Of a stretch of DNA of 64,000 bases, positions 8,907 through 17,426 are shown piece by piece. The position numbers and the translations under genes are program-made. The notes under the pieces were generated by a model, which made no database searches, had not been told where the DNA came from, and saw nothing but the letters and a program-made list of their open reading frames with translations. Origin of the DNA: Anaerolineaceae bacterium (lineage in GTDB: Bacteria; Chloroflexota; Anaerolineae; Promineifilales; Promineifilaceae); the NCBI GenBank assembly GCA_002699125.1, contig PABI01000060.1:1-64000 (forward strand), in the 5' to 3' direction. The first letter of the stretch is position 1; each line of letters opens with the position of its first letter.

Positions 8907-9530
8907 TCACGCTGCATTCAGCTTTTGCAGGGCTGCCTGGAATTGTTTGGCGCCGCCGTGGGAAGGATGGCGTACGGCCGTAAACGCCATTTCCCATTTT
9001 GCCAGGGCATTCGCTGCTTTTTTGCCCACGGCGACCAGTTTTGTGCGGGGGAAGAGATGATGTAGGTGGGTGAGAAACGGCCGTCCCAACTCAATTTCAC
9101 CGCTGATAGGGGTGCGGTTGCTTTGCGGTTTGCCCGGTTGGTGGGGATGGAAAGGAAAAACATTCCACAACAAGGGGAAGGGCTGCCAGCTCCCCACCGT
9201 GCGCCAGACAATGGTGGCGCTGGCCTCTCGCTGAATGTGGGGCCACTCCGCGGCAGGCTGGAAGGGATCGGTTGTTTGTTGCAAGCGTTTGCCCAGTCCG
9301 GCCAAAATGTGGGGGCTGGCAAACGGGATTCCCGTCAGGCGGCAGCCGCGGTAGCCGGGTGCCTCGGCCACAAGCAGCAGCTTGGGCTGCTGTTGGACCA
9401 TCAGCTCCAGATATGTTTGTAAATTGTGGCGGCGTGCAGCGGTAAACGGCCGTTCATATTCATAAGGATTCACACAGTTTTGTGGTGGAGAAGCAGCAGC
9501 CAGTTGGTGAGTGAATTGGGGGATTGTCAT
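8907..9530 (-). CDS. Uracil-DNA glycosylase-like protein
   Basis: A 207-residue protein of the uracil-DNA glycosylase superfamily. The water-activating/pyrimidine-binding motif region is LLVAEAPGYRGCRLTGIPF, a second conserved block is LLWNVFPFHPHQPGKPQ, and the DNA-intercalation motif near the C-terminus is AVRHPSHGG. This form lacks the Cys pattern of the 4Fe-4S family 4/5 enzymes. Expected role: removal of uracil or another damaged base from DNA. An upstream ATG at 9572 would add 14 residues from a repeat (9533-9594), so the ATG ending at 9530 is preferred; neither has a strong ribosome site. The activity on uracil itself is inferred from family, not shown. Confidence 0.82.
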   Translation of the reverse strand: MTIPQFTHQLAAASPPQNCVNPYEYERPFTAARRHNLQTYLELMVQQQPKLLLVAEAPGYRGCRLTGIPFASPHILAGLGKRLQQTTDPFQPAAEWPHIQREASATIVWRTVGSWQPFPLLWNVFPFHPHQPGKPQSNRTPISGEIELGRPFLTHLHHLFPRTKLVAVGKKAANALAKWEMAFTAVRHPSHGGAKQFQAALQKLNAA

Positions 9531-9532
9531 AC

Positions 9533-9594
9533 TTGGAGATCGGAGACTGGAGATTAAAAACGACTCTACCAATCTCTAATCTCCAATCTCTATT
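9533..9594. repeat. GGAGATT-type inverted repeat
   Basis: An imperfect inverted repeat made of GGAGATCGGAGACTGGAGATT and AATCTCTAATCTCCAATCTC around a 15-base loop, between the eRF1-like gene and the glycosylase gene. It overlaps the optional upstream start of the glycosylase frame. Confidence 0.75.
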
Positions 9595-9597
9595 CTT

Positions 9598-10698
9598 TTA
9601 GAAGCGGAGCAGCGCCCCGATTTTGCCTGCTTTTTCCAACTCCGGATCGTCCCGTATGACTTCTACATGCGCGCCCTGGTTCAGGCTCAGGGTGAAGGCG
9701 CTGTCGATGACGTCTTCAACTTCCGTTAGTTCCTTGTCGCTCAGCGGGCTTTTTGTCAGGTTCGCCACCACAAAGCCGGAATTATGGTCTACAAAGCCGG
9801 GCATACGGAAACCATCGCTAATCACTAGAGTTTGTACGCGCCGGTTGCTGATTGCCTGTAACGTGTCGTCTAACCCAACAACTGCCTGGCCACCGCTGGC
9901 CTGGGTGCCCAACAGCGTTTTGACCAACTTTTTCTCCCGTTCCGCGTTTGCCGCCTGCAGCAGCTTGATTGTTTGTTCGCGGACTTCATGCTCGCCGGCG
10001 TTCATGTCCATAGTGAACGTACCTGCCAGGCAGCTTTGCATCTGTTTGGGCAAAAGATCGCGGAATTGGGCTGTGTTTTCGGCTGTGCCGCCTAAAAAGA
10101 GCCGACGAATTGGCTTGTTGTTAAAAAAGCTCACGGCCGCCGCGGCTGCTTCACGTAGGTTTCGCCGGGCATTTTCTTCTTCGCGGCTGGCACCGGCTGT
10201 GCCGCCACGCCGCCCTATGGCCGAGGAGCCGCGCCCTTGCTTGAGCTTGTGAATCTCTTCGCCCATGTAGCCATCCGTTTCTTGCAGTTCGCCCAGATGA
10301 TAAGCAAAGAAGCGGGCTCCCACGCGGTCAACCAGTATGACGCCGTAATGGGCGTAATAATCCAGCAGATGGCCTAATGGTTTGAGATAAGGTTTGGGCG
10401 CAATGCGCAGGCGGTTACGGAAGGAAACGGCCGTAGGAAATGTTCGGAAAAATTCACCGCCCTGGCTGCTAAAAACAACCAGCCCCGATGATGTCCAGTC
10501 AAAGCTGTGGTTGAGGTACGTCTCAATGGCCTGGACATCTTCTTCCCAGTCAGATGCGTCCCGCAGCATGTTTTTGGCCTTAAGCCGAATCGATTCGATC
10601 GGCTCCTCCCCACTGTCGGTGCTAAGGTAAAGACTGAGCACCTTGTCTTCAGTAGGTTCAAAAGACAACAACTCCTGGAATTGTTCCTGGGTAATCAT
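9598..10698 (-). CDS. Bacterial eRF1-like (baeRF/Vms1-like) protein
   Basis: A 366-residue soluble protein whose layout matches bacterial homologues of eukaryotic release factor eRF1/Dom34/Vms1: an N-terminal alpha/beta region (LSLYLSTD; SSGLVVFSS), a middle RNase H-like region (YGVILVDRVGARFFAYHLGE) with a Gly/Arg-rich loop (GRGSSAIGRRGGTAGASR), the segment REAAAAAVSFF followed by RRLFLGGTAEN, and a C-terminal L7Ae-like region (LDDTLQAISNRRVQTLVISD). Eukaryotic relatives act at the ribosomal A site and Vms1 cleaves peptidyl-tRNA; the bacterial ones are predicted to act on ribosomes. The loop lies where eRF1 has GGQ, but the Gln is not kept. The ATG follows CCAGGAGGTCGT, an excellent ribosome site. 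Confidence 0.78.
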   Translation of the reverse strand: MITQEQFQELLSFEPTEDKVLSLYLSTDSGEEPIESIRLKAKNMLRDASDWEEDVQAIETYLNHSFDWTSSGLVVFSSQGGEFFRTFPTAVSFRNRLRIAPKPYLKPLGHLLDYYAHYGVILVDRVGARFFAYHLGELQETDGYMGEEIHKLKQGRGSSAIGRRGGTAGASREEENARRNLREAAAAAVSFFNNKPIRRLFLGGTAENTAQFRDLLPKQMQSCLAGTFTMDMNAGEHEVREQTIKLLQAANAEREKKLVKTLLGTQASGGQAVVGLDDTLQAISNRRVQTLVISDGFRMPGFVDHNSGFVVANLTKSPLSDKELTEVEDVIDSAFTLSLNQGAHVEVIRDDPELEKAGKIGALLRF

Positions 10699-10814
10699 AC
10701 GACCTCCTGGTAATGGACTGAATCAATAAACTGTGAGGCAAAGCGTAAACGGAAGAAGCGCTGATGCGAGGAAGTTGTTTCAACCGTTTACGGACAACGA
10801 TGAAACAGGGAGAC

Positions 10815-10835
10815 AACGGCCGTTTTACGGCCGTT
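10815..10835. repeat. Two ACGGCCGT palindromes at the htrA stop
   Basis: AACGGCCGTT and ACGGCCGTT are separated by only a few bases. The stop codon of htrA lies between them, so they could also form a short hairpin at the 3' end of the transcript. Confidence 0.8.
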
Positions 10836-12006
10836 CCCCCAATGTTAGCGGCAATTTAATTTCTTCACCATCCCGAATGACGGTTAACTCAACCGTTTCG
10901 CCCACGGTTGTTTCAAAAACAAGATAGCTTAGCAAATCATCCGAATTGCGCACAGGTTGGTCATTGATGGCTGTGATGTAATCGCCATCCGGGCTGAAGG
11001 AGAGCGATAAATTGTGACCAACAAGACCAGCCTCAGCTGCCGGGGTGCCTTCAGTAACGCCGGTAACAAAAACACCATTGGGTGGCAGATCTAACCTTTC
11101 CAGCTGGCGCAGCGTAAAAGCCTGGGGCCACATGCTGATGCCAATGTAGGGATACTCGTACTCGCCATCAGCAATAAGCGCGGGGGCAATGTTGCGCACG
11201 GCATTGACCGGAATGGAAAAGCCCACGCCGGTATTGGCTCCGGTAGTAGACAAAATGGCGCTGTTGACGCCGATGACCTCACCACTCAGGTTAAGCAGCG
11301 GACCGCCAGAGTTGCCCGGATTGATGGCGGCATCGGTTTGAATGACCTGGGGAATAGAGAAGCTTCCACCACCGGCCAATATCCGCTGCGATTCAAGGGT
11401 CCGGCCCAGACCGCTGATAACGCCAATCGACATGGAGCCTGCTTCGCCAAATGGGTTGCCAATGGCCACTACAAATTGGCCTACCTGCAAATTGCCGGAA
11501 TCGCCCAAAGGTACCGGGTTTACCGCTGATGGCACTGAATCTGCCTGGATCACTGCCAGATCGCTGTCTACATCGGTGCCCTGTAAGCTGGCGCGGCTGC
11601 GATCGCCGCTGGCAAAAACCACCTCAAATTCGTCGCCATCGGCCACTACATGGTTGTTGGTAACGATATTGCCGTTTTGGTCAACGATAAAACCGCTGCC
11701 GGTACCGAGGAAAATGCCGTTATCATCAAAGACAAAAATGTGTACAACCGCCGGATTCACGCGATTGTAGATGTCGATGAATTTGTTTTCTAAGTCGACG
11801 GTGACGACTTCTGTGGTTTGTGCCGGTTCATTGATATTGACAACTTCTGCCTGGGCAGAAACGGTGGCTACCGCCGCGGCCACAACTTCTTCATCATCAA
11901 TATTGCTGTTGGCTGCGGGCAGCAACGTAGACGCCTGGCAGCCCAGACTGATGAAGGTGAAAATGACGAGGATGACAAAAATGGGGTTATGACGAAGTTG
12001 TTTCAT
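10825..12006 (-). CDS. htrA: HtrA/DegP-type serine protease lipoprotein with PDZ domain
   Basis: A 393-residue trypsin-like protease for envelope quality control. The N-terminus is a lipoprotein signal (VIFTFISLGC, lipid-accepting Cys23), followed by an Ala/Glu linker, the protease domain with His119 (TNNHVV), Asp149 (DSDLAVI) and Ser233 (GNSGGPL), and one C-terminal PDZ domain (from about 290, PPNGVFVTGVTEGTPAAEAG). All three catalytic residues are present. The stop codon lies within a pair of ACGGCCGT palindromes (10815-10835), one of which encodes the last residues ERP plus the stop. The gene is upstream of the eRF1-like gene on the same strand with a 126-base gap. Confidence 0.95.
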   Translation of the reverse strand: MKQLRHNPIFVILVIFTFISLGCQASTLLPAANSNIDDEEVVAAAVATVSAQAEVVNINEPAQTTEVVTVDLENKFIDIYNRVNPAVVHIFVFDDNGIFLGTGSGFIVDQNGNIVTNNHVVADGDEFEVVFASGDRSRASLQGTDVDSDLAVIQADSVPSAVNPVPLGDSGNLQVGQFVVAIGNPFGEAGSMSIGVISGLGRTLESQRILAGGGSFSIPQVIQTDAAINPGNSGGPLLNLSGEVIGVNSAILSTTGANTGVGFSIPVNAVRNIAPALIADGEYEYPYIGISMWPQAFTLRQLERLDLPPNGVFVTGVTEGTPAAEAGLVGHNLSLSFSPDGDYITAINDQPVRNSDDLLSYLVFETTVGETVELTVIRDGEEIKLPLTLGERP

Positions 12007-12126
12007 TTAATCAATCAAGATTCCTGTTTTCTCCCTAAGAGGAACAGGTTTATTGTAGGTCCGGTCTAAACCCTGTGTCAAGAAGACCCCCATCTTTCAC
12101 ACCAAATCTTCATTGGATACGGCCGT

Positions 12127-14367
12127 TTAAACCATCATTTCTTCTGCGTTAACCGCCTGTGCTTTGCCATTGGACATGGTGCGGGCAATGGGCCGCAGCT
12201 GCATCCACCACTGCTGCCGGGGCCGCCGATTTTCCATGTCCATTAAACGCATCATGTCCAAAAATTCTGTAAATTTGAAGGCCCCATTCTGCAAGCCAAT
12301 ACAGGCACTTTCTTGTTCTGTCTGGCCAATCTGTTCTTCCAGAAACGTGATGCATTTGGTAGCTAATCGCGTGGCAAAAATACGGTCAAACGGCGCGGGG
12401 TTGCCGCCTTGCTGCATATGCCCCAACACTGCTTTACGAACCGTGAAGTAGTCGCCACCCTCTTCCTCCAACAGGGCGCACATGAAGTCTGTGGTATACG
12501 TGTCGTTGGCTCCTTCACTGCGAATGATGACTCCCAGCCGCTTGCCGGCTTTAAAACCGGACACCAACAGTTCCACATCTTTGGCCAGATCGTTTAGCCT
12601 CATGCCCTCTTCGTGCAGATAGACGCGCTCAGCGCCGGTGGCCAGGGCGCTCATCAGGGCCAGGTAGCCGCAGCGCTCGCCCATCACTTCGACGACAAAA
12701 ACCCGCCTTGAGGCCACGGCCGACTGCTTGATCTTGTCCACCGAGTCGATAATGCTGTTGAGGGCACTGTCGGCCCCGACGCTTAATTCGGAGCCGGGTA
12801 GATCATTGTCAATAGTGGCGGGGCAGCACACAATGGGGATGTTGAAAGCCGGATAATTGTTGCGCCGCTGGTACAGTTCCAGAGCAGCCACGTAGGCTGA
12901 CCAGCCGCCGATGATCAACAGGCCCTCGATGTTGTGTTCTTCAATGTTACGGGCAATCTTGTAGAAATCGCTGTTGGCCGGGATGTGCCGGTTGGTGCCC
13001 AACTCGGAGCCGCCCAAATAGGCCCAGCCGTTAACGCTCATCCAGTTCAGTTCAGTAATCTCGTTGTTGGCAAACCCGGCAAACCCGTTGTAGATGCCAA
13101 ACATGGCGTGGCCTTTATCTAGTCCCAGGCGAACGGCCGCACGAACGGCCGTATTCATGCCAGGAGCCGGGGCACCCCCATTGATGACCGCGATGCGCCG
13201 CTTCTTTTGCCCGGGCAATGGCTCGTGCGGCATGGCCCGAACCAAGGTACGCACCGTTTGAAACGCTTCACGAAAGCCACGCCCGCGTAGTTCCATTGCC
13301 TTGTCAAAATCACAATTTTTGATCGCTTCACCAACTTCTTTGGTTTTTTGCAGGCACTCGTCCAGCGGATAATGGGTGATCTTATTGCCAATTAAGCCAA
13401 TGAGGTACGCTTCGCCGCTCATTTGCCCGGACATAATGGCATCGATGGCGGCGGCCCCCATCAAGGTGCTCAGGTTGCGGTCAAAGGGGCTGGGGGAGCC
13501 GCCGCGCTGCACGTGGCCCAAAATAGTTACCCGTGCATCTTCCTGCAGGCGGTCTTCCAACACTTGTTTTACGTAACCACAGGTAATTTCCCGGCCGGAA
13601 CGATCCTGCGCCCCTTCTGCCACAATGACGATGCTGTCGCGACGGCCGTTTTCCCGGCCATTTTTTAGCACCGAACACATTTTATCTTCCCATTGGTCCA
13701 GGTTGGGGGGTGATTCAGGAATGAGCACCCAATCGGCTCCGGTGGCGATGGCGCTCATCAGGGCCAGGTAGCCACAGCGACGCCCCATCACCTCAACCAC
13801 AAAGGAGCGCTGGTGGCTGGCGGCGGTGCTGGAGATGGCGTCAATGGCGTCGGTGATGCGGTGTAGCGCCGTGTCGGCCCCGATGGAGATATCGGTACCC
13901 CACATATCGTTGTCGATGGAGCCAACCAGGCCGATGATCGTCAGTTGGCGGTGGGCCTGGGCAATGTCGTAGGGGATTTGGTTACTTTCTACCAGCTCGT
14001 CTAGTAGGCTAGACCATTCCTGGCGAAAAATATTGGCGCCTGTCAGGCTGCCGTCGCCGCCGATGATTACCAGGTTATCGATACCATTTTCCAGCAAGTT
14101 ACGGGCCGCCCGTAAACGGCCGTATCGCTCCCGAAAATCATCACAGCGGGCGGTACCAATAAGGGTGCCCCCCTTGTGCAAAATGCCCCCGACATCGCTC
14201 CAGTCCATGGGTCGAATCCATTCCTGGCCATCGACCATGCCCTGATATCCTTCATAAATTGCATAAACTTCTGCCCCGGCAGAGATGCCGGCTCGAACCA
14301 CAGCGCGCACCGCTGCATTCATGCCGGGTGCGTCGCCGCCGCTGGTTAATACACCAATTTTCTTCAT
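12127..14367 (-). CDS. pfkA: Double-length (tandem-domain) 6-phosphofructokinase
   Basis: A 746-residue glycolytic kinase made of two PFK domains, twice the usual bacterial length and arranged like animal and fungal PFK. The N-terminal half (1-385) keeps GGDAPGMN (10-17), the ATP-site GGDGS (103-107) and the catalytic IDND (151-154). The C-terminal half (390-746) keeps APGMN and ATIDND (517-522), but its nucleotide motif reads IIGGWSAY (486-493) with the Mg-binding Asp gone, as in the regulatory half of eukaryotic PFK. I infer an N-terminal catalytic half and a C-terminal allosteric half. Start: ATG after GGAAGAAAGAAG. A PPi-dependent enzyme is unlikely because GGDGS, not GGDDS, is present. 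Confidence 0.93.
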   Translation of the reverse strand: MKKIGVLTSGGDAPGMNAAVRAVVRAGISAGAEVYAIYEGYQGMVDGQEWIRPMDWSDVGGILHKGGTLIGTARCDDFRERYGRLRAARNLLENGIDNLVIIGGDGSLTGANIFRQEWSSLLDELVESNQIPYDIAQAHRQLTIIGLVGSIDNDMWGTDISIGADTALHRITDAIDAISSTAASHQRSFVVEVMGRRCGYLALMSAIATGADWVLIPESPPNLDQWEDKMCSVLKNGRENGRRDSIVIVAEGAQDRSGREITCGYVKQVLEDRLQEDARVTILGHVQRGGSPSPFDRNLSTLMGAAAIDAIMSGQMSGEAYLIGLIGNKITHYPLDECLQKTKEVGEAIKNCDFDKAMELRGRGFREAFQTVRTLVRAMPHEPLPGQKKRRIAVINGGAPAPGMNTAVRAAVRLGLDKGHAMFGIYNGFAGFANNEITELNWMSVNGWAYLGGSELGTNRHIPANSDFYKIARNIEEHNIEGLLIIGGWSAYVAALELYQRRNNYPAFNIPIVCCPATIDNDLPGSELSVGADSALNSIIDSVDKIKQSAVASRRVFVVEVMGERCGYLALMSALATGAERVYLHEEGMRLNDLAKDVELLVSGFKAGKRLGVIIRSEGANDTYTTDFMCALLEEEGGDYFTVRKAVLGHMQQGGNPAPFDRIFATRLATKCITFLEEQIGQTEQESACIGLQNGAFKFTEFLDMMRLMDMENRRPRQQWWMQLRPIARTMSNGKAQAVNAEEMMV

Positions 14368-14484
14368 CTTCTTTCTTCCCGTTTTTAACGATATTTTCTG
14401 CGGTGTGGGAAATCGATAGCTGGGAATTTGTTGTTGATCGTGCTGTGTAGATAGATTAACACGTTTGTGTGTTACTCGTTACTT

Positions 14485-14967
14485 CTATTTTTTGTGTAGA
14501 CCGGCCACGGTACGGATGGTGTCCCACCATGTTTGCAAATCTGGCTGGCTGTTGGCCGTATAGGCGGCCCAACTGCCTCCGGCGATGACCGATTTATCCT
14601 TAACGAGTTCGGCGTTGCCCAGATAGACCCAGGCTTGTTGCGAACGGCCGTCAGCCAAAACAACCTCAACCACCTGCCGCTGATAGCCAGAATCCTCGGG
14701 CTGTTCCGGATCATACCCTTCCAGTTCGTCCAGCCGCTGCAGAACAGCTTCATAGTGGGCCGGATCAACTGTCATGAGCATGCCGTGGACTTTTTTGGGA
14801 GGAACGGCCGTTACCAGCATGGGATAATAGCCCAAATCGTACAATTGACCGCCGGAGAATACAGCCGGCTCCATTGCCACGATGTCCGATTCCCACAAAA
14901 AGTAGTTTGGTTGGTCTGGTAACAGCGTGCCGTAAACAAAAAATGGCAGGTGCCTGGTTTCTTCCAT
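14485..14967 (-). CDS. Gamma-glutamylcyclotransferase-like (AIG2/GGCT) protein
   Basis: A 160-residue single-domain protein. It has the substrate loop FFVYGTLL near the N-terminus and the block RLDELEGYDP, whose Glu is the likely catalytic base in the GGCT fold, followed by YQRQVVEV and AWVYLGN. Family members release 5-oxoproline from gamma-glutamyl amines or peptides or act on modified lysines; the true substrate here is unknown. It lies upstream of the phosphofructokinase gene with a 117-base gap that shows no feature I can name. The frame starts at the ATG ending at 14967. Confidence 0.87.
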   Translation of the reverse strand: MEETRHLPFFVYGTLLPDQPNYFLWESDIVAMEPAVFSGGQLYDLGYYPMLVTAVPPKKVHGMLMTVDPAHYEAVLQRLDELEGYDPEQPEDSGYQRQVVEVVLADGRSQQAWVYLGNAELVKDKSVIAGGSWAAYTANSQPDLQTWWDTIRTVAGLHKK

Positions 14968-15081
14968 TCGGTTCCCGATAAATTTTTGTTTCTACACCTG
15001 GTTTACGCTACCATTGCGGCGCAGCAAACCATTCCTTATTATATGCCACAACTGGGAAAATGCTGCAAATTTAGACGCCCA

Positions 15082-15140
15082 GACCCAAAGGGTTTTGCTC
15101 TTTACGGGCCAGGTTTATGTAAACCAAACCCTTTGGGTTT
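15082..15140. repeat. AAACCCTTTGGGTTT inverted repeat
   Basis: ACCCAAAGGGTTT at 15083-15095 and AAACCCTTTGGGT at 15126-15138 are perfect inverted copies separated by about 30 bases. They lie just upstream of the tRNA gene. Confidence 0.85.
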
Positions 15141-15151
15141 AACGTAGTTAA

Positions 15152-15223
15152 GCCCTCGTAGCTCAATGGATAGAGCAATCGCCTCCTAAGCGATAGATTC
15201 AGATTCGAATTCTGACGGGGGTA
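15152..15223 (+). tRNA. tRNA-Arg (anticodon CCU)
   Basis: A full cloverleaf can be folded. The acceptor arms GCCCTCG (15152-15158) and CGGGGGT (15216-15222) pair with two G-U pairs. The D stem is GCTC/GAGC, the anticodon stem ATCGC/GCGAT closes the loop CTCCTAA, and the T stem TCAGA/TCTGA closes TTCGAAT. Loop positions 34-36 read CCT, decoding AGG as Arg. The 3' CCA is not encoded. It is bracketed by two inverted repeats (15082-15140 and 15239-15292). Confidence 0.96.
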
Positions 15224-15238
15224 TTTTTCTGAAAATGG

Positions 15239-15292
15239 GACGCAGATTTGCCTGATTGCTCTGATCAGGAAGATCAGGTAAATCTGCGTCCT
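15239..15292. repeat. CGCAGATT-type inverted repeat, copy 3
   Basis: A 19-base inverted repeat (GGACGCAGATTTGCCTGAT with one wobble in the other arm) around a 16-base loop, immediately 3' of the tRNA. It could act as a terminator-like hairpin, but no T tract follows. Confidence 0.85.
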
Positions 15293-15399
15293 ATCCTTCT
15301 TTAATGTGCCCGCTATTTTATTTTGATTGGTAGAAGGTAATGTTTAAAAGCGAGCGTGTTTTACATTGTGCTTTAAGCTGAAATTTAAAGTTTATCCTG

Positions 15400-15852
15400 C
15401 TACCGACGCTCTTGAAATGTGGCCCACGAAAATTCTTTTGAATCAAATGACAAGGCTGCAATCGATTCATCGCTGGCATGGAAAGCCACTGAGATAGTGA
15501 CCGGCTCCGCCCGTTCAAATTTAGCCCGGTAAGTCACCACGTAAAACTCATCGGCTCGGGTTACTTGCTCAACCTCGCGGGAAACATAGTTGCCGAGCTG
15601 GCTGTCTAACGCCTGTTTCCAGGCTGCAAAATCAGTGGCAGAAATTTCGTCGTTCATATCGGAATCAAAGTCGCGTGAGAATGCCGCGTAGTCGTCGGCT
15701 GTCAATCCGGCAAAGAGGTTGTCTGTAGCCGCTTCACTAAATGCCAGCACAGTGGCTCTTTTGCTGCCGGAGAGTGTCCATTCGCAGGCGGTCAGCCAGA
15801 CGCAGGTGCTCAGGACGAGGAGTGTTAAATGAACTCGAACGATTTTTCTCAT
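15400..15852 (-). CDS. DUF3887-type lipoprotein
   Basis: A 150-residue secreted lipoprotein. The signal peptide ends in a lipobox (VWLTAC, Cys23). The mature part has the layout of DUF3887 proteins: a helical start (ATDNLFAGLTADDYAAFSRD), a middle VEQVTRADEFYVVTYRAKF strand region and a conserved Phe-rich end, an NTF2-like small domain. Proteins of this type are often seen with transcription regulators of the PadR class; here the PadR-led operon is just upstream on the same strand, and the next gene ends 14 bases away. Function unknown. The gene has no ACGGCCGT copy. Confidence 0.78.
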   Translation of the reverse strand: MRKIVRVHLTLLVLSTCVWLTACEWTLSGSKRATVLAFSEAATDNLFAGLTADDYAAFSRDFDSDMNDEISATDFAAWKQALDSQLGNYVSREVEQVTRADEFYVVTYRAKFERAEPVTISVAFHASDESIAALSFDSKEFSWATFQERR

Positions 15853-15866
15853 GAGATTTGTTCCTT

Positions 15867-16664
15867 CTATGGTTCGGGTGATGGACCGGCGTCTGCGGGG
15901 ATGGGCGTGCCGGTGGGCAGGCGGCGCAGTTCACCACAGCTCACAAACTTAACGTCGTCCCAGACAAATCCCTGAGCCTCAAACGTGGGAATATCTTTGA
16001 TCCACCGCTTTTGCCCGTCTTCCAGAGCGTAAATGTGGGGGCTGTTCTGGCATTTGAGCAAGACGTAGAGGGGACGGCCGTCTTCAAACTGGTCCAAAAA
16101 AGAATCATCCACCACATTTACCTGCTCCCAGCGATAGCCAAAATAGTCAAACGCCTCCAGCGACGTAATCCACCGCTTCCGGCTGTCTTCCAGAACGTAG
16201 ATACGTTCGCCACTCCCTTTGAAAACCAGGCCGTCGCGAATAACGAGCGATTGGGCGTCGGGCATGGCGCGGGCCAGACTAAGGCCAGAGCGGTTAAATG
16301 GGATGTTGATCAGGATGATGAGAATGCCCACCGCCACGGCCAGGCGGCGCAGCATCTTGTCCAATTGAATGGAAGGCAGCGGTGTCGGTGGGGCGGGTTC
16401 TTTGAGTGAGGTGGGTTCCCATTCTACTTCGGTTTCATTTGCTTCCTCCGCTTCTTCAGTTTGGGTCAGTGGCGACTCTTCTTCATCTTCTGTTTGTGAA
16501 GTTTCTATTGGCACCGCTGGTGGTGCCGGGTTCATCTCTTCTGGCGGAGCAGGCGCTGGAGCGATTGGCTCGTCTACCTGCTGGCGTGACGATTGGCGTT
16601 CTTGCAGGGCATCTAAAAGTAAATCGAGAATCTGGTCGGTTGTAGATCGATTTTCGTTGGTCAT
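15867..16664 (-). CDS. Membrane-anchored protein with two KRWI-type repeats
   Basis: A 265-residue bitopic protein. Residues 1-105 are cytoplasmic, acidic and Pro/Glu-rich (low complexity); a membrane helix follows near 108-124 (LAVAVGILIILINIPF). The outside part contains two related repeats of about 45 residues: IYVLEDSRKRWITSLEAF followed by GYRWEQVNVVDD, and IYALEDGQKRWIKDIPTF followed by GFVWDDVKFV. The shared core is IY-LEDG-KRWI-aromatic. I do not know a function; such short repeats may form beta units that bind a ligand or wall polymer. It is 14 bases upstream of the DUF3887 lipoprotein and 8 bases downstream of the next membrane gene, so one operon. Confidence 0.75.
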   Translation of the reverse strand: MTNENRSTTDQILDLLLDALQERQSSRQQVDEPIAPAPAPPEEMNPAPPAVPIETSQTEDEEESPLTQTEEAEEANETEVEWEPTSLKEPAPPTPLPSIQLDKMLRRLAVAVGILIILINIPFNRSGLSLARAMPDAQSLVIRDGLVFKGSGERIYVLEDSRKRWITSLEAFDYFGYRWEQVNVVDDSFLDQFEDGRPLYVLLKCQNSPHIYALEDGQKRWIKDIPTFEAQGFVWDDVKFVSCGELRRLPTGTPIPADAGPSPEP

Positions 16665-16672
16665 GATTGCCT

Positions 16673-17359
16673 CTACTGCACAATGAAGAAGCCGAACACT
16701 TCACCTAAACTGGTAAAGATGTTGGTGTAGAAGTTGCCCCCCAGTTGGCGAAATAGTTCAAACTCAATGCTGGGCGCGCCGATAAACGGCCGTATCGTCC
16801 AGGCCAACTGGCTGCCGACAAAGGCATACAGCAGCATCCACAAGCGCAGCACATTGCGCCGGGCACTGTCACCATCGGCATCATTGGCCACAATCCGCAT
16901 CCCCTGGCTTAAGAACACCACGCCCATAATGCCGGAAATGGCGAAGATGCCCACGTTGAGCAGCTTGAAAAATTGGTACTGGCTGGTGGTGAGCAGGAAA
17001 AAGAGGATGATGGGGGCGAAGGAGAGAAGGAGAACGGCCGTTACCGTAATCGCCGTCAAAATGAGCGCCACGTTCTGCGTCAGGCTCTGGGTGGAGCCAA
17101 ACAATACGTTGAAGAAGTAAAGCGTTGGCGCGCAAATAAACAACGTGGCCAGGAATAAGACGGGCAGCTTGGCTGCCGAGCTAAGTGCTTGCCACAGACT
17201 GTGGGTCGAACCCATCACTGCGCCGTAGAGCGCCATAAACACCAGGCTGGAGATGAGCATGGCACGCATCTTCTCGCCCAACCGCACGCCATCCCGAATT
17301 TCCTGAAAGAAGAGCATGCGGTTCCGCAAAATTGTTTCAACAACGCCTAAATCGTGCAT
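16673..17359 (-). CDS. Multi-pass membrane protein (Yip1-like topology)
   Basis: A 228-residue membrane protein with an N-terminal cytoplasmic stretch of about 40 residues and five or six hydrophobic segments (around 45-65, 75-97, 110-140, 150-170, 180-200 and the C-terminus). The layout resembles Yip1-domain or related proteins but I see no diagnostic motif. I start at the ATG ending at 17359, preceded by GGAGGCTATTC, rather than at 17410, because of that strong ribosome site. It sits in the PadR operon between the HAAS-like gene and the KRWI-repeat gene. Confidence 0.75.
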   Translation of the reverse strand: MHDLGVVETILRNRMLFFQEIRDGVRLGEKMRAMLISSLVFMALYGAVMGSTHSLWQALSSAAKLPVLFLATLFICAPTLYFFNVLFGSTQSLTQNVALILTAITVTAVLLLSFAPIILFFLLTTSQYQFFKLLNVGIFAISGIMGVVFLSQGMRIVANDADGDSARRNVLRLWMLLYAFVGSQLAWTIRPFIGAPSIEFELFRQLGGNFYTNIFTSLGEVFGFFIVQ

Positions 17360-17426
17360 GAATAGCCTCCCAAAAAATTTACCAGCTTGATGCTGCTGGA
17401 ATGAGGACAAAAATGAGCGTGACGAT

